This document shows positions 1-6,230 of a DNA stretch of 7,628 bases, in pieces. The stretch comes from Oscillospiraceae bacterium (GTDB taxonomy: Bacteria; Bacillota; Clostridia; Oscillospirales; Acutalibacteraceae). The translations under genes and the position numbers were made by a program. The notes under the pieces were generated by a model. It searched no databases. It was not told the origin of the DNA and was given only the letters and a program-made list of their open reading frames with translations. Each line of letters starts with the position of its first letter. Positions within the stretch are counted from its first letter, which is position 1. Where the stretch lies: positions 1-7,628 of the forward strand of contig JAISII010000126.1 of the NCBI GenBank assembly GCA_031262125.1, read 5' to 3'.

Positions 1-288
1 GCCGAAGCACGTCAGCTTGTTAACCACGGTCATTTTACCGTAAACGGCAAGCGTGTAAACATTCCTTCCTACTTAACAGTTCCGGGAGAGGTAATTTCTA
101 TTGCCGAAAAAAGCCGCCAGAGCGAAAAACTCAAAACGGTTATAGAAGCAAATTCCGCACGCCCGGTTCCGAAGTTTTTGGATTTAGACAAAAACACTTT
201 AACCGGCAAGGTTGTTTCGGTTGCAGCACGTGAGGACATTGACCTTAACGTAGACGAAACACTCATTGTTGAGTTGTACTCTAAATAA
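1..288 (+). CDS. rpsD: 30S ribosomal protein S4, C-terminal part (5' end outside window)
   Basis: Frame 1 is open from the first base to a TAA at 286-288 and gives 95 residues, about half of the roughly 200-residue S4. The visible part begins inside the S4 RNA-binding domain, with the run ARQLVNHGHFTVNGKRVNIP, which is characteristic of this family. It then continues through the conserved tail and ends ETLIVELYSK. S4 is a primary 16S rRNA binder that nucleates assembly of the 30S body. Its position just upstream of rpoA and rplQ matches the usual clostridial end of the alpha operon (rpsM-rpsK-rpsD-rpoA-rplQ). In several bacteria S4 also represses its own operon through mRNA binding; nothing here shows that directly. 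Identification is firm. No intrinsic terminator is evident after the stop, so transcription probably continues into rpoA. Confidence 0.96.
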   Translation, partial: AEARQLVNHGHFTVNGKRVNIPSYLTVPGEVISIAEKSRQSEKLKTVIEANSARPVPKFLDLDKNTLTGKVVSVAAREDIDLNVDETLIVELYSK

Positions 289-389
289 CAGCATGCAAGC
301 GGCAAAGCAAGGGCAAAGTTATATATTTTTGCTTTTTGTTTTGCAAAGCTTACAAATTGTTTTTTAAAAAATCCGAAAAAAGTGCTGCG

Positions 390-482
390 TTATATTTTAC
401 ATAACAAGCTTTGGTTTGTCGGAAGTCGCCCATTTTGAGCAGCTTATGACAAAAAAATTAATAGCATTGCTGTAAAATATAA
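390..482 (+). repeat. 12-bp perfect inverted repeat spanning the rpoA leader
   Basis: TTATATTTTACA at 390-401 is the exact reverse complement of TGTAAAATATAA at 471-482, with 69 bp between the arms. The interior holds two further pairings that exclude one another: CATAA (400-404) with TTATG (444-448), and TTTGTC (415-420) with GACAAA (448-453). The second arm ends 13 bases before the rpoA Shine-Dalgarno sequence. The arms are AT-rich, so chance is a real possibility. A structured rpoA leader, or an RNA processing site between rpsD and rpoA, is inference only. Confidence 0.4.
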
Positions 483-510
483 AAGCAGGTAAGTTAAAGG
501 AGGATGCTTA

Positions 511-1461
511 ATGATAGAAATAGAGAAGCCAAGAATTGAAACAGTCGAGCTGTCATCCGACGGCAAACGTGGCGTTATTACAGTAGAACCGCTGGAACGT
601 GGTTTTGGCAACACCTTGGGCAACAGCTTACGCAGAGTTTTGCTGTCGTCTTTAGAGGGCGTTGCGGCAACCTCAATTAAAATTGAAGGCGTTTTGCACG
701 AATTTTCTACCATCCCCAACGTAAAAGAGGATGTTACCGAGATAGTTTTGAACATAAAAGGGCTTATTTGCAAAATTTACGGAGATGGTCCCAAGGTAAT
801 CGACGTTGCAGCTGAAGGTCCGTGCGTTTTGCGTGCGGGTGATATTCGTTGCGACAGCGAGGTAGAGATTTTAAACCCCGATATGGAAATTGCAACGCTG
901 GGCGAAGAAGCCACTTTGAATATGGAAATTACCATAGACAAAGGTCGTGGCTATGTTCCCGCCGAGCGTAACAAAGAAAAAACAGGCGATGTTATCGGCA
1001 TCATCCCCGTGGATTCGATTTATTCCCCGGTGTTGAAGGTTAATTTCTTTGTTGAAAACACTCGTGTCGGTCAAATTACCGACTACGATAAGCTTACTAT
1101 GGAAGTAGTAACCAACGGTGTAATCAATGCTCAGGAGGCCGTTTCTTTGGCATCCAAGGTTTTGATAGAACACTTGAACTTGTTTGTTGACCTTTCGGAT
1201 AATCGTGGCATTACAGAGGTTATGGTTAAAAAAGATGACGAGGGTAAAGAACAAATCCTCGGTATGACAATCGACGAGCTTGATTTGTCGGTGCGTTCGT
1301 TTAACTGCCTTAAAAGAGCCGGGATTAACACGGTTGAGGACCTTATTAATAAATCGCAGGACGATATGATGAAGGTTAGAAATTTAGGTCGTAAGTCGCT
1401 TGAGGAAGTTTTGCAAAAGCTGCAAAGCTTGGGGTTTGACTTGCGTGAAGAAGAAGAGTAA
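511..1461 (+). CDS. rpoA: DNA-directed RNA polymerase subunit alpha
   Basis: This 316-residue protein has normal length for alpha. Residues 1-230 form the N-terminal domain that dimerises and seats beta and beta'; the hallmark is RGFGNTLGNSLRRVLLSS at 30-47. A short acidic linker (about 238-248) leads to the C-terminal domain (about 250-310). That domain carries VRSFNCLKRAGI at 261-272 and NLGRKSLEEV at 291-300. By alignment from memory, R262, N265 and K295 correspond to the E. coli residues that contact the UP element and activators. The start is set by an ideal AAAGGAGG at 496-503, seven bases before ATG. The gene is preceded by a 222-bp spacer after rpsD and followed after 13 bp by rplQ, whose Shine-Dalgarno overlaps the rpoA stop, so the two are probably translationally linked. 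All key regions are intact. Confidence 0.98.
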   Translation: MIEIEKPRIETVELSSDGKRGVITVEPLERGFGNTLGNSLRRVLLSSLEGVAATSIKIEGVLHEFSTIPNVKEDVTEIVLNIKGLICKIYGDGPKVIDVAAEGPCVLRAGDIRCDSEVEILNPDMEIATLGEEATLNMEITIDKGRGYVPAERNKEKTGDVIGIIPVDSIYSPVLKVNFFVENTRVGQITDYDKLTMEVVTNGVINAQEAVSLASKVLIEHLNLFVDLSDNRGITEVMVKKDDEGKEQILGMTIDELDLSVRSFNCLKRAGINTVEDLINKSQDDMMKVRNLGRKSLEEVLQKLQSLGFDLREEEE

Positions 1462-1474
1462 GGAGGAAAATTAA

Positions 1475-1816
1475 ATGCCCGGTACACGCAAATTGGGAAG
1501 AGCAACTGCACACCGTATGGCTATGCTGCGTGCAATGGTTACTTTCCTGCTGGAAAACGGCAAAATCGAAACAACAGTTACCCGTGCTAAGGAGGTTTCT
1601 TCCTTGGCGGAGAAATTTATAACAATAGGCAAAGAGGATACCCTGCACAGCCGTCGTTTGGCTTTGGGCTTTATAACCAAAGAGGACGTAGTAACAAAGC
1701 TGTTTAAGGATATTTCTCCCAAATATGCCGAGCGTAACGGCGGTTATACCCGCATTACCAAAATCGGTCCTCGTCGTGGCGACGCAGCCGAAATGGCAAT
1801 TATTGAATTGGTTTGA
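1475..1816 (+). CDS. rplQ: 50S ribosomal protein L17
   Basis: The 113-residue product matches the length of bacterial L17. It starts PGTRKLGRATAHRMAMLRAM, close to the family's conserved N-terminus (RKLxR...HRxAMLRN). It ends with the L17 signature NGGYTRITKIGPRRGDAA followed by MAIIELV. L17 binds 23S rRNA at the bottom of the large subunit near the exit tunnel. AAGGAGG at 1460-1466 overlaps the rpoA TAA and lies eight bases before ATG, which fixes the start and suggests coupled translation with rpoA. An intrinsic terminator begins 20 bases after the stop, so rplQ is the last gene of this operon. Nothing unusual is seen in the protein. Confidence 0.97.
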   Translation: MPGTRKLGRATAHRMAMLRAMVTFLLENGKIETTVTRAKEVSSLAEKFITIGKEDTLHSRRLALGFITKEDVVTKLFKDISPKYAERNGGYTRITKIGPRRGDAAEMAIIELV

Positions 1817-1835
1817 TTTTTATAAACTATATTTT

Positions 1836-1861
1836 AAAGCCCTGCTTTATGCAGGGCTTTT
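1836..1861 (+). terminator. Intrinsic terminator of the rpsD-rpoA-rplQ operon
   Basis: A perfect 10-bp stem, AAAGCCCTGC (1836-1845) with GCAGGGCTTT (1851-1860), encloses the loop TTTAT. The T-tract is short because it is partly absorbed in the stem. It lies 20 bp after the rplQ stop, and the A-rich 5' arm would also let it work weakly in the opposite direction. Confidence 0.85.
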
Positions 1862-1883
1862 GCTGCAAGAGGCAAGATTTTTC

Positions 1884-2103
1884 TTTTTCTCCTTCCGTCG
1901 TGGCTACGCCACGCCACCTCCCTCTAAGTGGGAGGCTTTGAGGCACACTCAGAAGAGGGAGCTAAAAAAGTCCCCTTCCGGGAGGGGGATGTCGGCGAAG
2001 CCGACAGGGGGAGAAAGCGTGCGACGCAAGCCGCTTCTTGCTTCTAGCCTCTGACCTCTCGCCTCTGGAAGGGCAGAGCGTAGCTCTGACGGAAGGAGAA
2101 AAA
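1884..2103. repeat. MITE-like composite repeat with 16-bp terminal inverted repeats
   Basis: The ends are exact inverted copies: TTTTTCTCCTTCCGTC (1884-1899) and GACGGAAGGAGAAAAA (2088-2103). Just inside each end is a small hairpin: GTGGC-TAC-GCCAC (1900-1912) on the left and CAGAGC-GTA-GCTCTG (2074-2088) on the right. The interior holds CCTCCC/GGGAGG (1917-1922 with 1930-1935), a near-continuous palindrome CCCCTTCC/GGGAGGGG (1972-1987), a third hairpin GTCGGC-GAA-GCCGAC (1991-2005) and a heptamer run. No convincing protein is encoded. The element fills most of the gene-free stretch between rplQ and the next promoter. I recall similar GC-rich intergenic repeats in Faecalibacterium-type genomes, but cannot confirm the match here. 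No clear target-site duplication is visible. Confidence 0.75.
2034..2068 (+). repeat. Five tandem 7-bp repeats (consensus CYTCTNG-like)
   Basis: The run reads CTTCTTG, CTTCTAG, CCTCTGA, CCTCTCG, CCTCTGG with no gaps, on the pyrimidine-rich strand. It lies inside the composite element, just before its right-hand hairpin. Such a register could change copy number by slippage. No function is apparent. Confidence 0.7.
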
Positions 2104-2164
2104 AAGCAAACTTCAACCCAAACTGAAACTTTTTTGAAAATTAGCTAAATTGGCATTTTGGGAC

Positions 2165-2193
2165 TGGACAAAAACCGCACAATATTGTATAAT
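2165..2193 (+). promoter_or_regulatory. Sigma-A type promoter for the lipoprotein operon
   Basis: The -35 TGGACA (2165-2170, 5 of 6 consensus) and a perfect -10 TATAAT (2188-2193) are separated by 17 bp. Transcription would start near 2200 and give a leader of about 80 nt. That leader contains a small stem TGCCT/AGGCA (2224-2228 with 2233-2237) before the ribosome-binding site AAGGA at 2264-2268. The promoter lies downstream of the composite repeat, so the repeat is not transcribed from it. Confidence 0.85.
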
Positions 2194-2279
2194 AAGTAAA
2201 ATTGTGCCAATAGGGTATTCTTGTGCCTAAACAGGCAAACATAAATTAGGAATTACACAAAATAAGGACGGTAGTTAAA

Positions 2280-3602
2280 ATGAACCTTTACAAAAAATTT
2301 GCTGCAGCTGTGTTGGCAATTGTTATTGTTGTTACTATGGCAGCCTGCGGAGCAGTTCCCATTACGCTTAACCACGAGTGGTCGTTTAAAAACGGCGACG
2401 ACAGCTTAAGTATCGGCGTTTATTCTTATTGCCTTTACAGTGCTTATAATACAGCACGGGGCTACGCTGAAAAAGAGGAAGGCTACAGCACGATAAAATC
2501 GTTTTTAGATATTAAAATAGCGTCGGACGATACAGCCGAGAAAATCCCCGCAAGAGATTGGATTAAAAAAGAAGCAGCTTTGCAGTGCAAAACAATTTTG
2601 GCAGTGCGTGCCGAGCTTAAAAAACGTGGTTTAACAGCATCGCCCGACGAGGTTGAAAACGCAAGAAATCTGGTTAAAGAAGATTGGGAAATGGGTCCCA
2701 ACTATTCTTACTATTCGCAAATGGTTAACCAAGGCTATATGGATGCCTCGTCTATGCCGGCACCCTTAAAGCTTGTTTTAGAACCATACGGAATTTCTCA
2801 AGACAGCTATTTTGATGCTTATTATCAAGCGAATATGGATTATACCCTGCTGTTTGACAACACCTATGAAAAAGACGGCAGCGACCCCGTAACCGATGAA
2901 GAGCTTAGAAGTTATTTTGAGCAAAACTACACCGACTATGGTTACTTCAAAGTTTCTCTCTCCGAGGGTCAAGAAGTACCCTCTACAGAGCCTGCTACCG
3001 AACCTGCAACAGCCGGAATTATTGATGACCCGACTACTACTGTTGCCTCTACCGAGCCGACAACCACAGCTCCGCCCCAAACAACTATGGTAGAAATGAG
3101 CAAAACTAAAAAAGAAGAAATCCTCAAAAAGCTGAATAGTTATGCAACAGCTCTTAATATCGGCAAAGATACAAAAGAAGAGTTTGACAATATTGTTAAA
3201 AAGTATATGGAAGCGGAAGATATTACAGAAGACCCGTCTTTAAAATCGGTTGAAGATATTACAGACAGCTCTAACTTGCCTGAAGAGGTAAAAACAGCAC
3301 TTGAAGGCTTGGAACAAGGCAAAGCAACTGTTGTAACGGCAGGTGAGGGTGTGTCGTCATCGTATTACTTTGTTTATAAAGGCAAAATTTCTAACAACAC
3401 CAACGAGTACCTTACAACCGCTGATAAACGCACCGAGCTGATTAGAGCGATTAAAACCGACGAATTCTCGAACTTGGTACGCAAAATGGCAGAGAATTTT
3501 GAGTGCGACGAAAACACAGGCGTTGTTGATGCTTATAAGCCCGAAATGTTTGAAAATTATGACCCTGATGCTACAGAAGCCCCGACCACCGTTGCAGATT
3601 AA
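2280..3602 (+). CDS. Lipoprotein, SurA/PrsA-like foldase relative with degenerate parvulin region
   Basis: The 440-residue product starts with a lipoprotein signal: MNLYKK, a hydrophobic core (7-19) and lipobox MAAC with lipidation Cys23. It would be anchored on the outer face of the membrane. Residues about 40-215 are helical and resemble the SurA/PrsA N-terminal chaperone domain, ending in a PrsA-like VTDEELRSYFEQNY (204-217). YFKVSL (222-227) sits where the parvulin domain should begin. A Thr/Pro/Glu-rich segment (about 234-269) interrupts it, then helices and a terminal strand-like YYFVYKG (362-368) follow. The only His in the protein is H32, so the usual parvulin active-site histidines are absent. 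The most likely role is a non-catalytic chaperone or envelope protein. The C-terminus is again acidic and Thr/Pro-rich. ATG follows AAGGA by 11 bases. Family assignment is moderate; surface lipoprotein status is strong. Confidence 0.75.
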   Translation: MNLYKKFAAAVLAIVIVVTMAACGAVPITLNHEWSFKNGDDSLSIGVYSYCLYSAYNTARGYAEKEEGYSTIKSFLDIKIASDDTAEKIPARDWIKKEAALQCKTILAVRAELKKRGLTASPDEVENARNLVKEDWEMGPNYSYYSQMVNQGYMDASSMPAPLKLVLEPYGISQDSYFDAYYQANMDYTLLFDNTYEKDGSDPVTDEELRSYFEQNYTDYGYFKVSLSEGQEVPSTEPATEPATAGIIDDPTTTVASTEPTTTAPPQTTMVEMSKTKKEEILKKLNSYATALNIGKDTKEEFDNIVKKYMEAEDITEDPSLKSVEDITDSSNLPEEVKTALEGLEQGKATVVTAGEGVSSSYYFVYKGKISNNTNEYLTTADKRTELIRAIKTDEFSNLVRKMAENFECDENTGVVDAYKPEMFENYDPDATEAPTTVAD

Positions 3603-3649
3603 TAAAAAAATAATTCGTTTTAAAAAGCACATTAAAAAAGGAGGCTATT

Positions 3650-4369
3650 ATGAAAAAACTGCTGACCACACTTACGGTTTTAGGGGTGATATTTGCTTGC
3701 CTATGCGTAATGCCGACTTTTTTTGCCGACCCGCTTGATACGGTAACATCTAACCCAAATTCTACGGATGCAATCGAAACAACACCCCCTGTGTTCGAAA
3801 CCGACCCCGTGCAGGAACTTACTACTGTGGAAGTTACCTACCCTAATTATGATGGCACAACCGAACCCGAAACCGAGCCTGAGTCTGAACCTGAACCGGA
3901 GCCCGAAACCGAGCCGGAAGAGGAATGGGAACCCGAAACAAACCCCGACGATTATGATTATGATTCTTCAGCCGAACACGAAATGTTTACACCGAGCGAT
4001 AACCACAACGACACAATAATGAGCGGTGAAGATTGGAGCTATATTTCAAACATCAGCATCGACGGTGCGGATGGTGCCGGTGCAAGCGGCGGAATGTTTA
4101 AAAATATGCAGGGTACTGCAAATGCAAACAGCGGGCCCACATGGTTGCTTTATATTGGCACATTGTTTATTATTCTGGCTGCTGCCGGTTTGGCATATTT
4201 TGTGCTTAGCATCTATATGCAAAACAAACGCAAAAACGCTCCTGCGGGCAGGGGCAAACCACCCGTTAACGGACGTAGACCTGTACCCGATAAAAAAATG
4301 TTCAAGTACGACACAGCGGATATTCCAAAGCCCAAACGTCCCAATGGCGGCGGGCGTTACAGACGCTAA
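3650..4369 (+). CDS. Single-pass membrane protein with acidic Pro-Glu stalk and basic cytoplasmic tail
   Basis: I do not recognise a named family. The 239 residues show a signal peptide (1-26, likely cleaved after TFFA) and a long acidic outside region rich in Thr, Pro and Glu. A hexanucleotide-encoded Pro-Glu/Thr-Glu-Pro run sits at 71-96. After this come an Asp/Tyr patch (100-106), a Gly/Ala segment (138-148), one transmembrane helix (about 164-188) and a strongly basic tail (192-239) ending GGGRYRR. The expected topology is N-terminus outside and C-terminus inside. AAGGAGG at 3638-3644, five bases before ATG, fixes the start. The gene lies 47 bp after the lipoprotein gene with no terminator between, and a terminator follows, so the two form an operon and probably act together at the cell surface. 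The acidic stalk may span or bind the cell wall; that is inference. Confidence 0.8.
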   Translation: MKKLLTTLTVLGVIFACLCVMPTFFADPLDTVTSNPNSTDAIETTPPVFETDPVQELTTVEVTYPNYDGTTEPETEPESEPEPEPETEPEEEWEPETNPDDYDYDSSAEHEMFTPSDNHNDTIMSGEDWSYISNISIDGADGAGASGGMFKNMQGTANANSGPTWLLYIGTLFIILAAAGLAYFVLSIYMQNKRKNAPAGRGKPPVNGRRPVPDKKMFKYDTADIPKPKRPNGGGRYRR

Positions 4370-4386
4370 ACAATTTATTTAAAGTG

Positions 4387-4415
4387 AGGAGATGACGTTT
4401 GTTCATCTCCTTTTT
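4387..4415 (+). terminator. Intrinsic terminator of the lipoprotein operon
   Basis: A 9-bp stem, AGGAGATGA (4387-4395) with TCATCTCCT (4403-4411), encloses a 7-nt loop and runs into TTTTT (4411-4415). It lies 17 bp after the stop of the membrane-protein gene. Confidence 0.85.
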
Positions 4416-4429
4416 GGTAAAAATTATAA

Positions 4430-4458
4430 GTATTCCCCCGCCGCAGGCGGGGGAATAC
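4430..4458. repeat. Perfect 13-bp GC-rich hairpin with GCA loop
   Basis: GTATTCCCCCGCC (4430-4442) and GGCGGGGGAATAC (4446-4458) are exact complements around the loop GCA. There is no T-tract after it, and a separate terminator lies just upstream, so it is unlikely to be the operon terminator. The C-run/G-run arms with a three-base loop resemble the hairpins in the other GC-rich repeats of this window. The remaining gap to 4543 holds a weaker stem (AACGCT at 4480 with AAGCGTT ending 4511) and no convincing promoter. Confidence 0.65.
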
Positions 4459-4543
4459 AGAAAAAATCAAACAGAGGATAACGCTCTTTCTTCTTTTTGT
4501 CGGAAAGCGTTGCGAATTTTAGACTATTGCAATTTGGTGAAAA

Positions 4544-5506
4544 ATGGAAAAAACGGTATTCGATTATGCTGTAAATCAGCTTTTAAAAAGTGAACTCATT
4601 CGCAAACCCGTGCCGATTAGCGGCGGGCTGACGCACAAGGTTTTTTGCGTTGCTACAACGCAAGGCAAATATGCACTAAAGCTTTTGGCTAAACCTTTAA
4701 CGGCAACGCCGGAGGCTAAAGAGGCGTTTGTTTTGCACGAAAAGTTGGGCGAGCAAATATGCACCGCCGCAGGGTTAAATGGTGTTTTTCCCCTTGAGTT
4801 TAACGGAAAAACCCTGCACACCTTTGAGGATGAGTGCTTTTTTGTGTATGATTGGTACGATGGCTATACAGCACAGCACAACGCCGTAACAACCGCACAA
4901 CTGCAAAAAATGGGGGAGATGCTGGCGACAGTGCATATTGCAGGCACAACGCCCGAGGCTTTGCACTTTGCAAGCCTACAAAACGGCAGCAAAACAACAG
5001 CTGCAAAAACCACACTGCCCCTTGTTGCAAGCCATTGCGATATGGACATACCAAATGTTTTGTGGAGCGAAAATGCACAGCCCGTAATTTTGGATTGGGA
5101 ATTGTCGGGGCTTGTTAACCCATACAGCGAGCTTGTACGCACTGCACTTTATTGGAACGGCTATATAAATTGCAGCATTAATTTTGCAGGCGTAGAGGTT
5201 TTTGCCCGAGCATATAAGAAGAGAATTGAAAAAAACAGCATTTGCACAGATTGTGCAAAGGACGATGCTGACGACATTATGCAAATGCTATGCCAAACGG
5301 GGGCAAATACAGCCCTTAACGCCGCAATTGCCGATTGGCAGGATTGGATAGCTTTTAATGAAGAAAAAGCCAAAGACGGGCGTTACAAAGCCGCTGACAG
5401 GCAGGCTGCGGCAGACGAAGTAGCAAAGCAAAACGCCGCAATAAAAAACATAGTTTTAAATTGCGGCGAGATTTTAAAGATTTTTAAAAACATTTTCGGT
5501 TGCTGA
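4544..5506 (+). CDS. APH/choline-kinase-fold small-molecule phosphotransferase
   Basis: The 320-residue protein has the ordered motifs of the aminoglycoside phosphotransferase superfamily. These are a nucleotide loop PISGGLTHKVF (24-34), the ATP-binding lysine in YALKLL (K46), a hinge-like VYDWYDG (101-107), the catalytic loop HCDMDIPN (164-171; H164, D166, N171) and the metal-binding VILDWE (D184). All catalytic positions are present, so it should be an active kinase. The substrate is unknown: choline, ethanolamine, an amino sugar, homoserine or thiamine are all possible, and resistance is not implied. Only about 25 residues separate PEAL (137-140) from the catalytic loop, which is compact. 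A stop at 4538-4540 in the same frame makes ATG 4544 the first possible start. The ribosome-binding site is weak (GGTGA at 4536-4540, three bases from ATG), suggesting low expression. It ends 16 bp from the convergent thiT. Confidence 0.85.
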   Translation: MEKTVFDYAVNQLLKSELIRKPVPISGGLTHKVFCVATTQGKYALKLLAKPLTATPEAKEAFVLHEKLGEQICTAAGLNGVFPLEFNGKTLHTFEDECFFVYDWYDGYTAQHNAVTTAQLQKMGEMLATVHIAGTTPEALHFASLQNGSKTTAAKTTLPLVASHCDMDIPNVLWSENAQPVILDWELSGLVNPYSELVRTALYWNGYINCSINFAGVEVFARAYKKRIEKNSICTDCAKDDADDIMQMLCQTGANTALNAAIADWQDWIAFNEEKAKDGRYKAADRQAAADEVAKQNAAIKNIVLNCGEILKIFKNIFGC

Positions 5507-5522
5507 TAAATAGTTGCTAAAA

Positions 5523-6137
5523 TTATAAATACCGTTCTTGCAGTTTGCTGATGGGCACAAAAACGGCAGCTGCGGCAACCAGTGTTATTGCAAAGTCGGG
5601 GGCTAAAAACCCGCCGTTATAGGCAAGCGAATACAGGAAGAGGTTATCCCATTCCTCGGGCATCCAAGCGGCACAGAATATCATACCTGAGATTATATGG
5701 CTGCAAAGCCGCAACAGTGTTGCCAGCATAAACCCGCCAAAATATGTAACCGCTTTGTTTGTGGTGCTTAGTTTGCGATCCTTTGCACCCATAATTGCTT
5801 TTGGCACACCTGCAAACCCCAGCACTGTGTAGGCGATTATGTAATCAAACAGCAGCATACCCACAAGGTTAAAGGGGGTCATACCCCAGCCCATTGCCGC
5901 CCCAAGCGACATAAACATTTGAATAAGCGAGTACACAAACCCGCACAGCAAGCCCCACCTTACGCCGAACATATAGGCTAACAGCAACAGCGGCAGTGTG
6001 CTAACCAGTGTTACCGAGCCGCCCAGTGGCATTTGGAACAGCTTAACAAGCGAGAGTACCGTGCCCAACGCAATAAAAATTGCACTAAGCGTGAGTTTGA
6101 AAAGCAAATTGTTTTGTTTTTTTGTTTGTGTGTTCAT
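5523..6137 (-). CDS. thiT: ThiT, thiamine-specific S-component of an ECF transporter
   Basis: The 204-residue, very hydrophobic protein has about six membrane segments and the length of ThiT (YuaJ family). It shows the QMPLGGSVTLVSTLPLLLLA block (35-54), FDY (97-99), and the C-terminal block SHIISG (146-151) ... LYSLAYNGGFLAPDFAI (168-184), where ThiT proteins bind thiamine. From memory, H147, W158, Y173 and N174 fall at substrate-binding positions. ThiT captures thiamine outside and delivers it with a shared EcfA-EcfA'-EcfT module, which must be encoded elsewhere. The TPP riboswitch upstream on the same strand independently supports the thiamine assignment. ATG 6137 is preceded by AGGA (6148-6145 on this strand) at seven bases. 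The leader after the riboswitch terminator is long (about 185 nt) and carries a GC-rich repeat. No intrinsic terminator is visible after the stop. Confidence 0.93.
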   Translation of the reverse strand: MNTQTKKQNNLLFKLTLSAIFIALGTVLSLVKLFQMPLGGSVTLVSTLPLLLLAYMFGVRWGLLCGFVYSLIQMFMSLGAAMGWGMTPFNLVGMLLFDYIIAYTVLGFAGVPKAIMGAKDRKLSTTNKAVTYFGGFMLATLLRLCSHIISGMIFCAAWMPEEWDNLFLYSLAYNGGFLAPDFAITLVAAAAVFVPISKLQERYL

Positions 6138-6180
6138 TTTTTTGTCCTACTTTCGATTTAATAATAATAGTGTGCTAATA

Positions 6181-6230
6181 TTCCCCTCCGGGGAGGGGTG
6201 GCAGGGCGTAGCCCTGACGGGGTGGTTTGT
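6181..6230 (+). repeat. GC-rich double-hairpin repeat in the thiT leader
   Basis: CCCCTCC/GGAGGGG (6183-6189 with 6192-6198) is followed by TG and a second hairpin CAGGGC-GTA-GCCCTG (6202-6216), then ACGGGGTGGTTTGT. The layout matches the internal units of the composite repeat at 1884-2103: palindrome, TG, 6-bp stem with a 3-nt loop, then ACGG. It is read here on the + strand but lies in the 5' untranslated region of thiT on the other strand. Confidence 0.75.

Noticed and set aside
301..345. Possible terminator after rpsD (GCAAA ... TTTTGC with T-runs)
   Set aside because: The stem is only about five A-T-rich pairs with poor continuation, and the genes up- and downstream normally share a transcript.
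446..478. Possible promoter before rpoA (ATGACA ... TAAAAT)
   Set aside because: The spacing is 21 bp and the elements are in AT-rich sequence; not good enough to list.
1725..2054. Open frame of 109 codons running from rplQ into the repeat
   Set aside because: It starts out of frame inside rplQ, crosses the terminator and reads through the hairpin repeat. The predicted protein is low-complexity and has no ribosome-binding site.
1884..2103. Possible CRISPR array
   Set aside because: The repeats are inverted and of unequal spacing, with no regular direct repeat-spacer pattern and no cas gene.
4399..4593. Open frame of 64 codons before the APH-like kinase
   Set aside because: It begins with a non-ATG codon within the terminator loop, passes through the perfect hairpin and overlaps the kinase start. 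No Shine-Dalgarno supports it.
5507..5522. Bidirectional terminator between the kinase gene and thiT
   Set aside because: Only 16 bp are available and no stem-loop with a T-tract is visible in or around them.
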